A stretch of 64,000 nt of DNA from Owenia fusiformis (Eukaryota; Annelida; Polychaeta; Sabellida; Oweniidae): contig CAIIXF020000008.1 in assembly GCA_903813345.2 (NCBI GenBank), positions 11,189,278 to 11,253,277 of the forward strand. Reading direction: 5' to 3'. The notes beneath the pieces were generated by a model. The model searched no databases. It was not told the origin of the DNA and was given only the letters and a program-made list of their open reading frames with translations. Shown piece after piece: positions 10,573 through 23,092 of this stretch (its first letter is position 1; every line of letters begins with the position of its first letter). The position numbers and the translations under genes are program-made.

Positions 10573-11560
10573 TTTGGCTCACACAGTGAGCCTATGGGAT
10601 CGACCAGGCGTCCGTCCGTTGGTCCGTCTGTCCGTTGGTCCGTCTGTCTGTCCGTCAACATTGGCTGCACAAATTAAAACTGCTATTCGGATTGAGTCAT
10701 ATCCACATTCATTTTATGCATATACATAATGCCTATTTGACCTATCATCGCCATTTCCCAAGTTCGCCGGGTTTCCGAGAAATTGCGGATTTTGACGTCA
10801 AAAAGTCAAATTTTCTGTAAATACTAGACACTTTGTTGAAGAAGAACTTTCAAATAACTTTTAGTAGTTGCTGTATATGCAACTTATGTCCTCTGAAGAT
10901 TTCAAAGCTCTTGGAATTACAGTTTTTGGTGTTTACTCTATAAAATTTGACAAAAAGTAGGACTTAATCATTTTCAGGAAACTTTCTCATGTATAAAGTC
11001 AATGGCAGGTTTTGTGATTGACAAGTTTCTCAAAGTTTGCCTTATACTTGATCATTTCTTGCAATTAACTACATCATAACTAGATTTAAGCATTCCCTAC
11101 ATATTGCTCAATATATGTCACCATCAAATTTTTACCGTTTTTGAGATATTTGACGTCAAAAAACAGTAAAAATAAGTTATTTTTCAAGTTGCTTCAATTT
11201 GACCAAATTATTTTTTGAAAATCATCTATAAGTTGCCAGGAGTTCAAATCTGACATAAGTTTTAGGATTTGACCTTTAGTTGACCTTCAGTGACCTTCGA
11301 AAGGTCAAAAAAGTTCATTTTTCAAATTGATTTTTGGATATCAATTTTGGTCAGCTTAATCACAAAAGACCTTACTGAGCTCTGAATAAGTAAAATTTTC
11401 AAGGTCAAAGGTCATCAAACTAGGTCAAACAACTGTGCTATCTAAGTTTCTCAAAGTTCGAGACTACAAATCCAAATCAATATTTTTGTTTGAAAGTCAG
11501 GATATACATTCCTCTGAAGGTTCCAAACTGTGTGAGCACAGGACTGTGGGTCCTTCATTG
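10573..11560 (+). mobile_element. Helitron-like family D, nested in A copy 1
   Basis: The 5' palindrome GGCTCACacaGTGAGCC lies at 10576-10592, followed by a (TCCGT)-type microsatellite. One arm recurs inverted as ACTGTGTGAGC near 11527-11537. It is followed at once by the hairpin AGGAC-tgtgg-GTCCT (11540-11554). The element interrupts a T-run of the host A element. The body is rich in AGGTCA/TGACCT motifs. It has no coding sequence. Confidence 0.65.
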
Positions 11561-11675
11561 TATTTTGGGCCTTGTAAAATTCAAAATAGCAGCCTTATGT
11601 GAGATTTTGTAATAATTTTCTGATCTCTTCAAAGTGTGACTATATTATACTCAAATTGAAGGAAAGGGTATATCA

Positions 11676-14238
11676 TTATTAGACTCCAGATTGAAAATCT
11701 GGAGTCTATTGCTTTTGCCAGTTTTCTTCTTATTATTATTAGACTCCAGATTGAAAATCTGGAGTCTATTGCTTTTGCCAGTTTTCCTATTATTCTTTCT
11801 TTCTTTCCGTACACATTTTCTCAGCAACTAGAAGAACTAACTTAAATCTACTTACATGGTCAGTTAGGGTATGAGACCTAGTTTCTGGGAAATTAGGTCA
11901 AATTTTTATCTAGGTCAAAGGTCAAAAACTAGGTCAAATCTTACATTTTCAACATTCTGTCAATTAACTCTGTCACCATTCGTCGTTTTTTCCTTCGTCT
12001 TTTTTTCATTATGTAGCTTAGAAAAACCCCTCTCATAAGTGTCACTATTTTTTTTTGATTACTCTTACAGATTTTGAGGTATGGCGTCCGGAAAGTAGGT
12101 CAAACTAAAAAGTTCTCCAAATTTAATGTGTGAGCTATGGAATAAGAGTAGAATTTTCTCAGGAATCTGAATCTGCGAACCAAATTTCGATCCGACTTCT
12201 TGTTCGGAAGTTATGGCGTTTTGAAATTTCGAGAAAAATCGATCTGATGGTATCCTTATAGAAAGTCAAGGAAAAAAGATTTTTTTGAATTGTAAAATAT
12301 GGGATATAGACTGGGTACAGTTTAACATAATGAATACCTTTAAAAGAAAGATACCTTAAAAGCTACCTAGCTTCAAAATTTGGACACCAAAATCCCAGGG
12401 TCAAAATCTAGGTCAAATTCATTGTTTTTCCTAATTTTTAGGATTCTGACACTACACTTGAATGATTTGCTTCAAAATTTTGTATACAGGTAGCAAAGAG
12501 TGTGCTAATAATGTTAGCCTTTTGCCGTCATAAAGTATTTTGACCCACTTTTGAGATATGGTGTCCGAAAAGTAGGTCAAAGTAAAAGGTTCTCCAAATT
12601 TAACATATGAGCTATGAATTAAGTGTAGAATTTTCTCAGGAATCCAGATCTGAAATTAAAATTGCAATCCGACCCTTGGTTAAGATTCTACACTATTTTG
12701 ATGTTTGAAATTCGCACGTGCCAGTATTCACGATGCAGATTGATCAAATATACTTTCAAAAATTCTTACATACCCTACTTTACATCCCTACCTACTCAGC
12801 TACTTATTGACTACTTACTCAATTACTTAATAAGTTATAACTTACTTAGCTACTTACTCAGCTATTTACTCAGGTACTTACTCAGCTACCTACTCAGCTT
12901 TTTACTCAGCTACTTACTCAGGTACCTACTCAGCTACCTATTCAGCTACTTACTCAATTACTTAATCATCTACTTACTCAACTTCCTACTCAGTTACTTA
13001 CTCAGCTCTTTACTCAAGTAAATCAATCTGGAGTCTTCAATTGAACTTTGTTCAATTTACCAATCTAGTTATTATTTTTCTTTCTTTCTTTCTTTCCGTA
13101 CACGTTTTCTCAGTAACTAGGAGAACTTACTTTAACCTACTTACATGGCTAAGATAGCCCATCAACCTAGTTTCTGGGAAATTAGGTCAAATTTGTATCT
13201 AGGTCAAAGGTCAAGAACTAGGTCAAATTAAGGTCAAATCAACATTCTGTCAATTATCTTCGTTGCTTATTGTCGTTACTCCTTCATCTTTTTTTCATCA
13301 TGTAGCTTAGAAAAAAACAAATCGAGAGTGTGCCATCCGTTTTTTGATTACTCTTAGGGATTTTGAGATATGGCGTCCGGAAAGTAGGTCAAACTAAAAA
13401 AGTTCTCCAAATTTAACATATGAGCTATGGAATAAGGGTAGAATTTCCTCAGGAATCCGAATCTGCAAACCAAATTTCGATCCGACTTCCCGTTTGAAAG
13501 TTATGGCGTTTTGAAATTTCGAGAAAAATCGATCTGATGTTATCCTGATAGAAAGTCAAGGAAAAAAGATTTTTTTGAAGTGTAAAATACGACATATAGA
13601 TTGAGTACAGCTTAAGATAATGAATTCCTATAAAAGATGGGGACCTCAAAAGCTACCTAGTTTCAATATTTGGACACCAAAATGCCTAGGTCAAAATCTA
13701 GGTCAAATTCATAGTTTTTCCATATTTTTGCGATTCTGGCACTACACTTTTAGGATTTGCTTCAAAATTTTGTATACAGGTAGCAAAGAGTGTGCTAATA
13801 GTGAGAGCCTTTTGCCGTCAGAAAGTATTTTGACCCACTTTTGAGATATGGTGTCTGTAAAGTAGGTCAAAATAAAAAGTTCTCATAATTTAATTTATGA
13901 GTTATGAATTAAGGGTAGAATTTTCTCAGGAATCCAAATCTGCAAACCAAATTTCAATCCGACTTCCAGTCAAAAATTCCTACTTACCTACCTACTTACC
14001 CATTTGGCTACCTACTTAGCTACCTACTCAGCTACCTACTCAGCTACTTACTCAGCTACCTACCCAGCTACTTACTCAGCTACCTGCTCAGCTGCTTACT
14101 CAGCTACCTACTCAGCTACTTACTCAATTACTTAATCATCTACTTACTCAGCTTCCTACTCAGTTACTTACTCAGCTCTTTACTCAAGTAAATCAATCTG
14201 GAGTCTTAAATTGAACTTTGTTCAATTTTCCAATCTAG
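11676..14238 (+). mobile_element. Helitron-like family E, head-to-tail dimer, nested in A copy 1
   Basis: The 5' hairpin AGACTCCAGATT-gaaa-AATCTGGAGTCT appears twice, at about 11681 and 11741 (period 60). The first body ends at 13068 with AATCTGGAGTCT, the hairpin AATTGAAC-ttt-GTTCAATT and CTAG. A second, roughly 90% similar body starts immediately without a 5' hairpin and ends the same way at 14238. Each body ends in a CTACTTACTCAG-type tandem repeat (about 12770-13020 and 13981-14190). Open frames within are repeat artefacts. Confidence 0.7.
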
Positions 14239-14310
14239 TTATGTTATTGTTTCTTTGATTTTTGCCTCTGAAAATTCAAAATGGCTGCCAACAGGAATTT
14301 GCGTTAATTA

Positions 14311-15236
14311 TCCAAACGAACGAAGTTCTGTAGGGATACAGTGAAGCCGTCCGTCCGTCAGTCAGTCAGTCAGTCCAGTCCAGTCCAGTCCAGTCCAGTC
14401 CAGTCCAGTCCAGTCCAGTCCAGTCCAGTCCAGTCCAGTCCAGTCCAGTCCAGTCCAGTCCAGTCCAGTCCAGTCCAGTCCAGTCCAGTCCAGTCCAGTC
14501 CAGTCCAGTCCAGTCAGTCAGTCAGTCCGGAAGATAACTCGAATACTAGTCGACAGATTTTCTTTATATTTGTTGGAAAGATGTATATTGGTGAATAGTT
14601 TTACGCAATAAAAATTTTTTCAAGATGGCCGCCAGTTTAAAAATGGCGGGAACTTTTCACAAAAATCTTATGTTTTTCATTTTAAACCAAAATAATAAAT
14701 ATTATTATTTGAAATTTTGGTAGTATATTAACAACATCTATTTATTTCACATATATCCCGGGTTTTTCACCCTGACCCCCAGGGGCTGTAAATGGGGGAT
14801 TGGGAAAACAGGAATTTGCGTTAATTTTGAGATGTTTTTGAAGTATAGCTTTATTTTACTCAAATGAAAGGCAATTTAGAGTAGATTGTAAATATTGTAG
14901 CGTTTTTCTGATTCGGGCCTCAAAAAATTCAAAATGGCCGCCTAATGTGGGTATTATATAATATATTATACTCAAATTGAAGGTATTTCAGAGTAGATCA
15001 CAATTATGGGATTGTTTTTCTGATTTGCGCCTCTGAAAATTCAAAATGGCTGACTAGAGCAGAAATTCGCCATTACTTAGAGTTATCTTGAAAGTATGGT
15101 TACATGATACTACAATGATTTAAAATATTTATTGAAGGTAAGAGTAGATGGTAAATATTACATTGTGACTGTACAGATTGATGATTTATATAGTGTTCGT
15201 TGGGATTTGCTACTCCGTGGAGTTGCCATTTTCTAG
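14311..15236 (+). mobile_element. Helitron-like family A, copy 2, nested in A copy 1
   Basis: It starts TCCAAACGAACG at 14311 after A, and ends GTTCGTTGGGAT, hairpin ACTCCGTGGAGT, then CTAG at 15233-15236. Between the two ends are the microsatellite at 14362-14515 and two to three diverged copies of the TATAGCTTTATT module. Sequence of A copy 1 resumes directly after it (GATACCTTTCTGAAGTATAG). Confidence 0.75.
14362..14515 (+). repeat. (CAGTC)n pentanucleotide array, ~30 copies
   Basis: This near-perfect pentanucleotide array replaces the GTCC/GTCA stretch seen in other A copies at the same place. It gives an open frame reading SSPVQ repeatedly, which is an artefact of the period and not a protein. 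Confidence 0.95.
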
Positions 15237-15671
15237 TTTTGATACCTTTCTGAAGTATAGCTTTATTATACTCAAATGAAAGGCAACTTATAGGGGAGAT
15301 TGCAAATATTGCATCGTTTGTCTGATTTTGAACTCATAAAATTCAAAATGGCCACCTTATGTGGGATTTCGAAATAATTTTCTGATCTTTTCAAAGTAGG
15401 GCTTTATTATTCTCAAATTGAATGAAAATTAGGGTAGATCGCAATTACGGTATTGTTTTCCTTATTTGTGCCTAAGAAAATTCAAATTGGCTGCCTTGCA
15501 GGAATTCGCTGTTAGAGGGTTACATGATACTTTATTAGATCTTAAATATATTGTCTTTATTATTTGTGCCTTTGAAACTCTTAAATAGTCACCCATTTGT
15601 GACAAATACAGATTCATATATATTATAATGTTCTTTGGGATTTGCTACTCCGTGGAGTTGCTGTTTTCTAG

Positions 15672-16508
15672 TTCTCCTTTTGTCACTAATTGTACTTTTG
15701 TACTATATTCCCATATACATGTAAGGCCATGAGAGCAACATTTGGAATCATTAAGATCTATGATCTATCAACATCAATCTATTAATCATTTATATTAGCA
15801 AGAGGCTCAAGAGGGTAATGTAGCTCAGACAATGGGGTGTCAGGGTAGTGAGATGCTCACTTTCAAGTTAAATGTCCAAAGATAAATATTCCTTAGACAT
15901 TCCTATTCTCTAGGTATTGTATAAGAAATGCAATAATATTGGCCGAAATGTGCTAAATTATAACATTTCAATCTTATAAAAATAATTGCCATAGTTAAAT
16001 GGCTAGCTGTAGACTTCCAGACCCCTTTTTATATGACTGAACAAGAATAATACCAAATCAAACATTTTTATTATGTGTTATGATGATGATTACTTTCTTA
16101 TTTTGTAAATTGGCCATTTTTCAAGGTGCTTAATTCTAAAAGGGGTGCTTAATTGATGCTGCATTTGTGGCACTTTTGTGTTACATTACTCCATTTGAGT
16201 CACATTTAATTTACTGCATAGACTTGAATTGGCCTTGAAAGTGCCTTCCTAGAGTGCCCATTCCCTTGGACAGTGCAGTTTTCCTTTTAGACAATTTATA
16301 GTTTAAGTGAATTAAGTGAATTACGTTTATGGCATCATAATTTAAAGTCCCATCCCCTAAGTATAATATGTTGGTTGATTAATTTTATACTGTCACCAAA
16401 TGCATTATTTGAATTATCTATTTTGTTTGATAGCATTTGCTTCTTCATGACTATCAAGATTGTTAAGAAAGATTAAGATTCTGATATTAGACTGATTTCC
16501 TTATGGTT
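15672..16508. other. Non-coding, no feature seen
   Basis: AT-rich sequence without open frames of note, tandem repeats or inverted pairs that I could support. Confidence 0.4.
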
Positions 16509-16636
16509 ATCATTTTTCCACCACAAGATTCATGACATATTGTTATTATCTCCAACTTTTTGTTCACTGCTTAGTGTTTGGAGTTCAGCCTCTGTAACAA
16601 ATGGCAGGTGGCGACATTTTGCATGTTAATGCCTTT
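16509..16636 (+). mobile_element. Helitron-like family C, copy 3
   Basis: This copy contains CCACCACAAGATTCATGACA, TATTGTTATTATCTCCAAC and CTGTAACAAATGGCAGGTGG, then CGACATTTT and the terminal hairpin GCATGTTAATGC. The 5' palindrome is degenerate. Confidence 0.65.
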
Positions 16637-17790
16637 TACTTGGGATATCATTATTGGTCGAAAAACTTTTTGTTTAAATCTTCTCTGATTTCAGACTTCC
16701 TGTAATTTGCATTTGATTAATAATAAATCGTTTTTACGTCTATTTGTATATCATTTGTCGCATTAGTATTAATAACAGTCGACCACGGTTAGCTTGGGTT
16801 ACAGCTCATATATGATAAGCTCATTTAAATTGAACATAAAGAAAATGATCATGATAAGATTTCAAGGATCACTTTCAATTCAAAAACAAATATGTATCAT
16901 TTGCTGTTACAAATAAAAAATTTCAGTATCTAGTTTAATTGTGCCATATTTTAATTATCAAAAATATAAAGAATGTCTAAATTCTTCATAATGATAAATG
17001 TACTTGGAGATTACCATATAAAGGGAATTAATCCAAACCCCAGAGTTAGTAGTAATAGACACTAACCCCTGAGGGTGTAGATAAAGCCTTCTTTTTGAGG
17101 TGCGAAATCAAAGTTTTGTTCAAGACAACCACTGACACTTTGACTTTCTTTCCGCTGATTAAATTATGAACCTTTAGAAAATAAGCTTATTGGAACTAAC
17201 AGACAAAGTCCAAAAATATTCTAAAATGGCACTAGCTGTCTCTGACTTTAAGTGATATATGATATGACATTAAATGCTTTCAAGTATCATCTTTTTTATT
17301 TCAGGCATTAAAAGATTCATGTCTTCATAAAAATGCTATTAGTTTTATAGTCAAGTGTGACTCGTGATATATAAGATACAACGTGCAGTGCTCTTAAAGA
17401 GCCACCGCAATATTTCAAATTCATGTCAAGAAAAAATGTTCTATACCCAATAAAGCCAATAATAAATTCCTTACTCATGTATAGCATTGATTAAGGAGTG
17501 AATAAATGTTTCTTATCAATCAATCCTCATTCCACTCTTGATTATCAATGTAATATGAAATATTTGTGTTGTGTCGAAATATTTATTGCAATCAACAAGT
17601 GTCTGTGAAATACACGTTAATTATTTCATGATCCACCTTTTGGAGGAAGTTCATTTTATGGGGCTATTGGACAAACCAATATCAGCTAGTACCTAAAACT
17701 GACTGATTTTCAGGTTTTACATATTTAGAAATACTGCATAAAATCTTAAATGCTTTAAAGATGACATAATGGTGCGACTGAAGCCCTATG

Positions 17791-17995
17791 TACAGTACCC
17801 TCCATAAGTTTGACAACTGGAAGACCACTTTTGTTCAGTTAAAGCCTGTCTGTGTTTTGCGATTTTGAAAACAAATTCATCAGTCTTAAATTGTAACTGT
17901 TGAAAATAAGTCACAAAATAAAGATTCAGATATTGACAGGCTATGATATGCCATCCAGTTAAACTTAAGTTGTCAAACTTATAGAGGGGAGTGTA
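17791..17995. mobile_element. Tc1/mariner-type MITE, 205 bp
   Basis: TA dinucleotides flank inverted ends: CCCTCCATAAGTTTGACAAC on the left, and its near reverse complement (TTGTCAAACTTATAGAGGGG) on the right. CCTCCATAAGTTTG-type ends and TA flanks are typical of Tc1-like elements. There is no coding sequence, so a transposase would have to act in trans. Confidence 0.7.
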
Positions 17996-18439
17996 TGTCT
18001 CAGTTGTAATTTAGAGCATCTCTGCCTTGTAGTGAATCAGGTGTACAATAATGAAGGACTAATGTAAAGCTGTGATATCTCATGATGGTTACATGCCCCT
18101 CCTTCACATTTCCTATTGTAGTTGTATTAATTGATTCTTTTAACTCCTTTCAAATAAATATTGACATTGTGTTCAAAAATGCTTTGAATTATGGGAGGAT
18201 CGGTGGTTTATTTGACATTTGTTCAAAATACTAACTTTAGCTGGGTCATCCTAGTTTATGTATCTTGTAAACTTAAGATAGGCCAAGTAGAATGTGTAGT
18301 CTGGCTAATTAATCCGATCCCTTTTCCTGTATTTTTTCACCCACTTTTTAAAAATAATTCCACTCTGCCAACACTAAGAATTTTTGCTTTATCCAGAAAT
18401 ATTCAAATTTGTCTCCTTTCAGTACTCAGATTTGTCATT

Positions 18440-19872
18440 AACTAAAATCGACCTACTCTGCCCATCTTAAGCACCAGGATCCTTCCATTAACAAGAATCA
18501 TCCCAGTCTACCTACCTTAAGCACAAGGATTGTTCCATGAACCAAAATCATCACATTCTGTCTACCTTAAGCACTAGGATTGTTCCATTAACAAGAATCA
18601 TCCCAGTCTGCCTACCTTAAGCACAAGGATTGTTCCATTAACTAAAATCATTCCATAAACAAGAATTATCCCAGTCTACCTACCTTAAGCACTAGGATTG
18701 TTCCATGAACAAAAATCATCACATTCATGCCTACCTTAAGCACTAGGATTGTTCCATGAACCAAAATCATCACATTCATGCCTACCTTGAGCACTAGGAT
18801 TGTTCCATTAACTAAAATCGAGCCACTCTGCCCATCTTAAGTACTAGGATTGTTCCATTAACCAGAATCATCCCAGTCTGCCCACCTTAAGCACTAGGAT
18901 TGTTCCATTAACTAAAATCAAGCCACTCTGCCCATCTTAAGCACTAGGATTGTTCCATTAACAAGAATCATTCCATTCCACCTCCCCTAAGCATGGAATT
19001 GTTGCTTTAATCAAAAGTATCCCATTCTGCCTACCTTAAGCACTAGGATTGTTCCATTAACTAAAATCAACCCAGTCTACCTACCTAAAGCACTAGGATT
19101 GTTCCATGAACCAAAATCATCACATTCAGGGCTACCTTAAGCACTAGGATTGTTCCATTAACTAAAATCATCCCAGTCTGCCTACCTTAAGCACTAGGAT
19201 TGTTCCATTAACTAAAATCGAGCCACTCTGCCCATCTTAAGCACTAGGATTGTTCCATTAACAAGAATCATCCCAGTCTACCTACCTAAAGCACTAGGAT
19301 TGTTCCATGAACCAAAATCATCACATTCAGGGCTACCTTAAGCACTAGGATTGTTCAATTAACTAAAATCATCCCAGTCTGCCTACCTTAAGCACTAGGA
19401 TTGTTCCATTAACTAAAATCGAGCCACTCTGCCCATCTTAAGCACTAGGATTGTTCCATTAACAAGAATCATTCCATTCCACCTCCCTTAAGCATGGAAT
19501 TGTTGCTATAATCAAAAGTATCCCATTCTGCCTACCTTAAGCACTAGGATTGTTCCATTAACAAGAATCATTCCATTCCACCTACCTTAAGCATGGAATT
19601 GTTGCTTTAATCAAAAGTATCCCATTCTGCCTACCTTAAGCACTAGGATTGTTCCGTTAACAAGAATCATTCCATTCCACCTCCCTTAAGCATGGAATTG
19701 TTGCTTTAATCAAAAGTATCCCATTCTGCCTACCTTAAGCACTAGGATTGTTCCATTAACAAGAATCATTCCATTCCACCTCCCTTAAGCATGGAATTGT
19801 TGCTTTAACCAAAATTATCTCATTCTGACAAGAATCATCCCAATGTGCCTACCTTAAGTACTAGGATTGTAA
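18440..19872 (+). repeat. ~50-bp minisatellite with higher-order structure
   Basis: About 29 units of a roughly 50-bp sequence (CTACCTTAAGCACTAGGATT, GTTCCATTAACTAAAATCAT, CCCAGTCTG). Variants alternate in blocks: a roughly 200-bp four-unit block recurs from about 19090 and 19290. A roughly 100-bp dimer carrying CATGGAATTGTTGCTTTAA recurs several times between 18985 and 19810. No reading frame is conserved. Confidence 0.9.
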
Positions 19873-21128
19873 GAATCATACCAAAACTTAAAAGGCTGAT
19901 AAGTGATACTGCAACAATGATTATCTCATCAAAAAGTGTTGAAGTTGGTTCTAAGCTGTTTTGACAGTCTATCATTTCTGGTACACCTGGCAATATGTTT
20001 ATGTTTCCTGGAGGATTGTTTGGTACTTAATGTTTATAAAGTAATATAGAAGTTAGTTAGTTTGCAAGAGGTGATGTGGTACATGTGAACGGATGTAGTA
20101 GGAAAATGATCAATTTGAACTTAATAGAATTTCTGTCACACAAATATCCTAATTCTTTAATTAGTGCACATTCTTTATCAATCTTAAGCTATCAAATACA
20201 ATTTTTTTAAATCATTTGCTCGTTTGAGTACTGTAAAGCATTCAAATAATTTTTTGGAAACTGTTCAAACTTTTCTTTTTTTGAATGATGTTTGATTTAT
20301 TTCTGCACATTTCTGTTTAGTTATCACAGATTTTGTACAGATCTTTTAGAAATACTTTTAGTGGTAGGAATTAACCGAACAGATCATTGAACCTCATTTG
20401 TTCTCTCCAGACTGATTTCTTTGGGAATCATGGGAATCAACCTTTCTTGATTGTATCCTTTCAGGAAGGAAAGTTTCAAAAATAATTTACTTAATTTCCC
20501 AAGTCCTGGAAAACTGCTTTTTACCTGCACGATATCAGTCCATCAAGTTCACACCTGCGTTACAAAATAGCTGAAATAGCAGGTGGGTGGTATCCACTAC
20601 ATTGCATGCATGGATACAATTGCCATGGTCTTGTCTACACGAGAGACGAGATATAGTAATAATGTATCAAATAACAAACTGGAAGTAATTACATTACCCC
20701 TCCCCCTAAAATTTGATTTGATTCGCAATTGATAGACAAATAAATGCATGTAAAAAATTGATTTTGATTGATGCTGGTTGGTTTGGTTCTAATGATGCAA
20801 ATTAAATGCAAAGTACCACATACAAGTACCTCCTGTTTTGAAGAATTCTTTCAATTTTATTGAATATTGAAATACTCCCAAGAAAACGTAATTGGTCCCT
20901 TGCTCTCCCTCAAATGTAATTACTTTTGTTTCTATGTAAATCGGTTTTTTGATGTGTTCCTTTAGTTAATTAGGGTATTAAGGTAGATCCTCCTGATGAA
21001 AATTTTTCTTTAATTTCTCATAATTACAATTTCCATTAATTATATATATATTAGATTTTTTACTTTTTATGAGGATATTTTGTTCTACATTTTGGTACGC
21101 GTACGAGACTTAGTTCAAAATCAAAATA
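19873..21128. other. Non-coding, no feature seen
   Basis: Mixed AT-rich sequence with no supported gene, repeat or inverted structure. Confidence 0.4.
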
Positions 21129-21401
21129 TTGTGGTTCAACATTGGACTTTTTTGCGGAATTGCCAACAGAACTGTGAAGCACTTTAATGTACATGTATCT
21201 TTCCTTGTTCAGTCTACCATAATAAGTACAACTTTCATCCTGTGGGGGCTAGCAAGGGCAGATAGAGTAAACAGACTGGAAAAATTCAGATGTAATGGAA
21301 TGTGGTATGATAGTATTGTGCCAAAATTAGTGCATCTGGTCGTATTCCTAATATTTTTATCTATATATGTCAGCTTCCTCATTCTTGAGATGCTTAAATA
21401 A
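21129..21401 (+). pseudogene. Possible LINE reverse-transcriptase remnant
   Basis: This 90-codon frame contains FLVQSTIISTTFILWG followed by ARADRVNRLEKF. The spacing and residues resemble the FYN...YCSTVWG...LNRLEKLQ segment near the end of CR1/Jockey-type reverse transcriptases. The remainder does not continue the match. The similarity is short and judged by eye, so this is tentative. Confidence 0.35.
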
Positions 21402-22530
21402 ATCTTTTAATCTTGAGGTTAAGCTCTACTAATTGATCAAAATTCTTTTTAATTCTGTTTATTGCCTGGAAACTGGTTGAGCCTGTCATAGATGAAACAA
21501 ATTGAACTTGGCCATTTGCTCAAGTACTCTATCGGGGCCCTCTATCGACCTTTCCAAAGAAACCTTAATAGAACCAAAGCGATATTTGCCAGGGTTTATT
21601 TTTGTTTAGGCGGGTTGAGAAAACAGCAGATTTATGATGTAATTTGTGCTTTGTTTATAGAACGAAAATGTTCAAGTGCATATATCTCCACAATGCCGAT
21701 TTCAGTAGAAATGGCTAATAAGAAAAGATATAAATAACATAAGTGTTTGATCACGAGACAATATGCAAGCTGTTTTTGTAACAGTGATACGTCTGACGTC
21801 CACTCAGCCCACTGCTGTAGCAAAAGACACAATTTAATAGGCTTTTATAAGTAAAGGGGTAATTTATCTGCTTACCTCCGTAAAATGTCTTAATTTATGA
21901 CTTGACCAGCTTTTTAAGACATCTTTTACTTGTACATACAATGTATATGTGTTAATTAAGAAATATAACTTCCTCTTTTTTAAGCTCAGAAACAATCTTA
22001 GAGGAAATATCAATATTAGTTAACATCATTATATGTATACTTCCAGCTTTTATATTGATACAAGCTGGCTCCTCTGGCAGTTCTGATTAATGCTAGATTT
22101 TGTAATCGTAAAAATGAGACCTAATATTTTCTATTCTGGGAATTCTCACACTTTCTTATTCCTTAGGTATCATTCATGATGTATTGCTTTCATTTTGTAT
22201 TTGCCTTATTTACCTTCTTTCTCTATGGACTTCTTCAAGCTCATGCTATCATGAACAAGGGCCTGATATATTATCACACTTCATCCATATTCTTATAAAT
22301 GTTTTTCTGAGTAGTGTGTCCTGTAACTTGTTGATGGGTGAAATCTCTTATATCAACATTTCCTTGTTTCTTAAGTATTATAAATGTTTTCTTCTCGTGT
22401 CAATTAGATAGCGTGGTATGCAAATGCTTCACTAGGAAGACATTAATAAATTGTCTTCATAATATACCTTTTTCTATTTTTATTATTTGGATTGACATAG
22501 ATATGCATAGTTAATTCTTATTTCAATATC
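21402..22530. other. Non-coding, no feature seen
   Basis: Short open frames here look random. They have no recognisable motifs and their composition is typical of AT-rich DNA. Confidence 0.4.
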
Positions 22531-23092
22531 TACAGGGTGTCCTGAAAGTATGCCCCCCCCCCCTAGGCAGACATACACCAATGTCCCCATAGTATGTATC
22601 ATATATCATTTTAAAGCTTGTCCAAAGTTACATTGATTTGCCAAGTATCATGGTTCAACTCACAAACGGGAAAAAGTTACACACATTTCAAAATGTAGTG
22701 TTTTACCAAAATTAAAGTTTTGTTTTGCACAAAATTAATAGTCGCCATGTCTCCCTTGGCCATGTTAACAGCAGCAATTCTTTTCAGATATGACCTTAAA
22801 TACACTGCAAATAGGGGTATGGCATTTAATAATCCTCATAAAACCTTTTTAAGTCATTTTAGATGAGTTTCCTCGGAGTATCTGTATTTCCAGGATGCTG
22901 ATTTTAACTTTAATTTTGGCCAAACACTAAGTTTTGAAATGCCTGTAACTTTTTCCATTTGTAAGTTGAACGATGATATTTGGCAAATCAATGTAACTTT
23001 GGATATAAGCTTTAAAATGATATATGACACATACTATGGGAACATTGGGGTATGTCTGCCTAGGGGGGGGCATACTTTCGGGACACCCTGTA
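22531..23092. mobile_element. Mariner-like inverted-repeat element, 562 bp
   Basis: TA-flanked ends read CAGGGTGTCCTGAAAGTATG followed by a C-run and CTAGGCAGACATAC. The right end repeats this inverted (CATACTTTCGGGACACCCTG). Inverted similarity extends about 150 bp inward, through CATTTTAAAGCTT and AGTTACATTGATTTGCCAA. CAGGGTGTCC-type ends with TA duplications are typical of mariner-like elements. There is no transposase frame. Confidence 0.75.

Larger units (their letters stand above)
10112..15671 (+). mobile_element. Helitron-like family A, copy 1 (interrupted by three insertions)
   Basis: The 5' end is TCCCAACGAATG at 10112, preceded by A. The 3' end is CTAG at 15668-15671, after CTTTGGGAT and the hairpin ACTCCGTGGAGT. 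Aligned to the other A copies, its sequence is split into four parts: 10112-10572, about 11561-11675, about 14239-14310 and 15237-15671. The gaps are exactly filled by elements D, E and A copy 2. The body carries a GTCC/GTCA-rich stretch after the 5' hairpin and repeated modules (TATAGCTTTATTATACTCAA, AAAATTCAAAATGGC). It has no coding capacity and is a non-autonomous element. Confidence 0.75.

Noticed and set aside
14341-14598. 85-codon open frame with SSPVQ repeats
   Set aside because: It is a direct translation of the (CAGTC)n array; the period of five keeps the frame open.
18440-19872. Regularly spaced repeats that could suggest a CRISPR array
   Set aside because: Units are contiguous minisatellite copies without unique spacers, in a eukaryotic genome.
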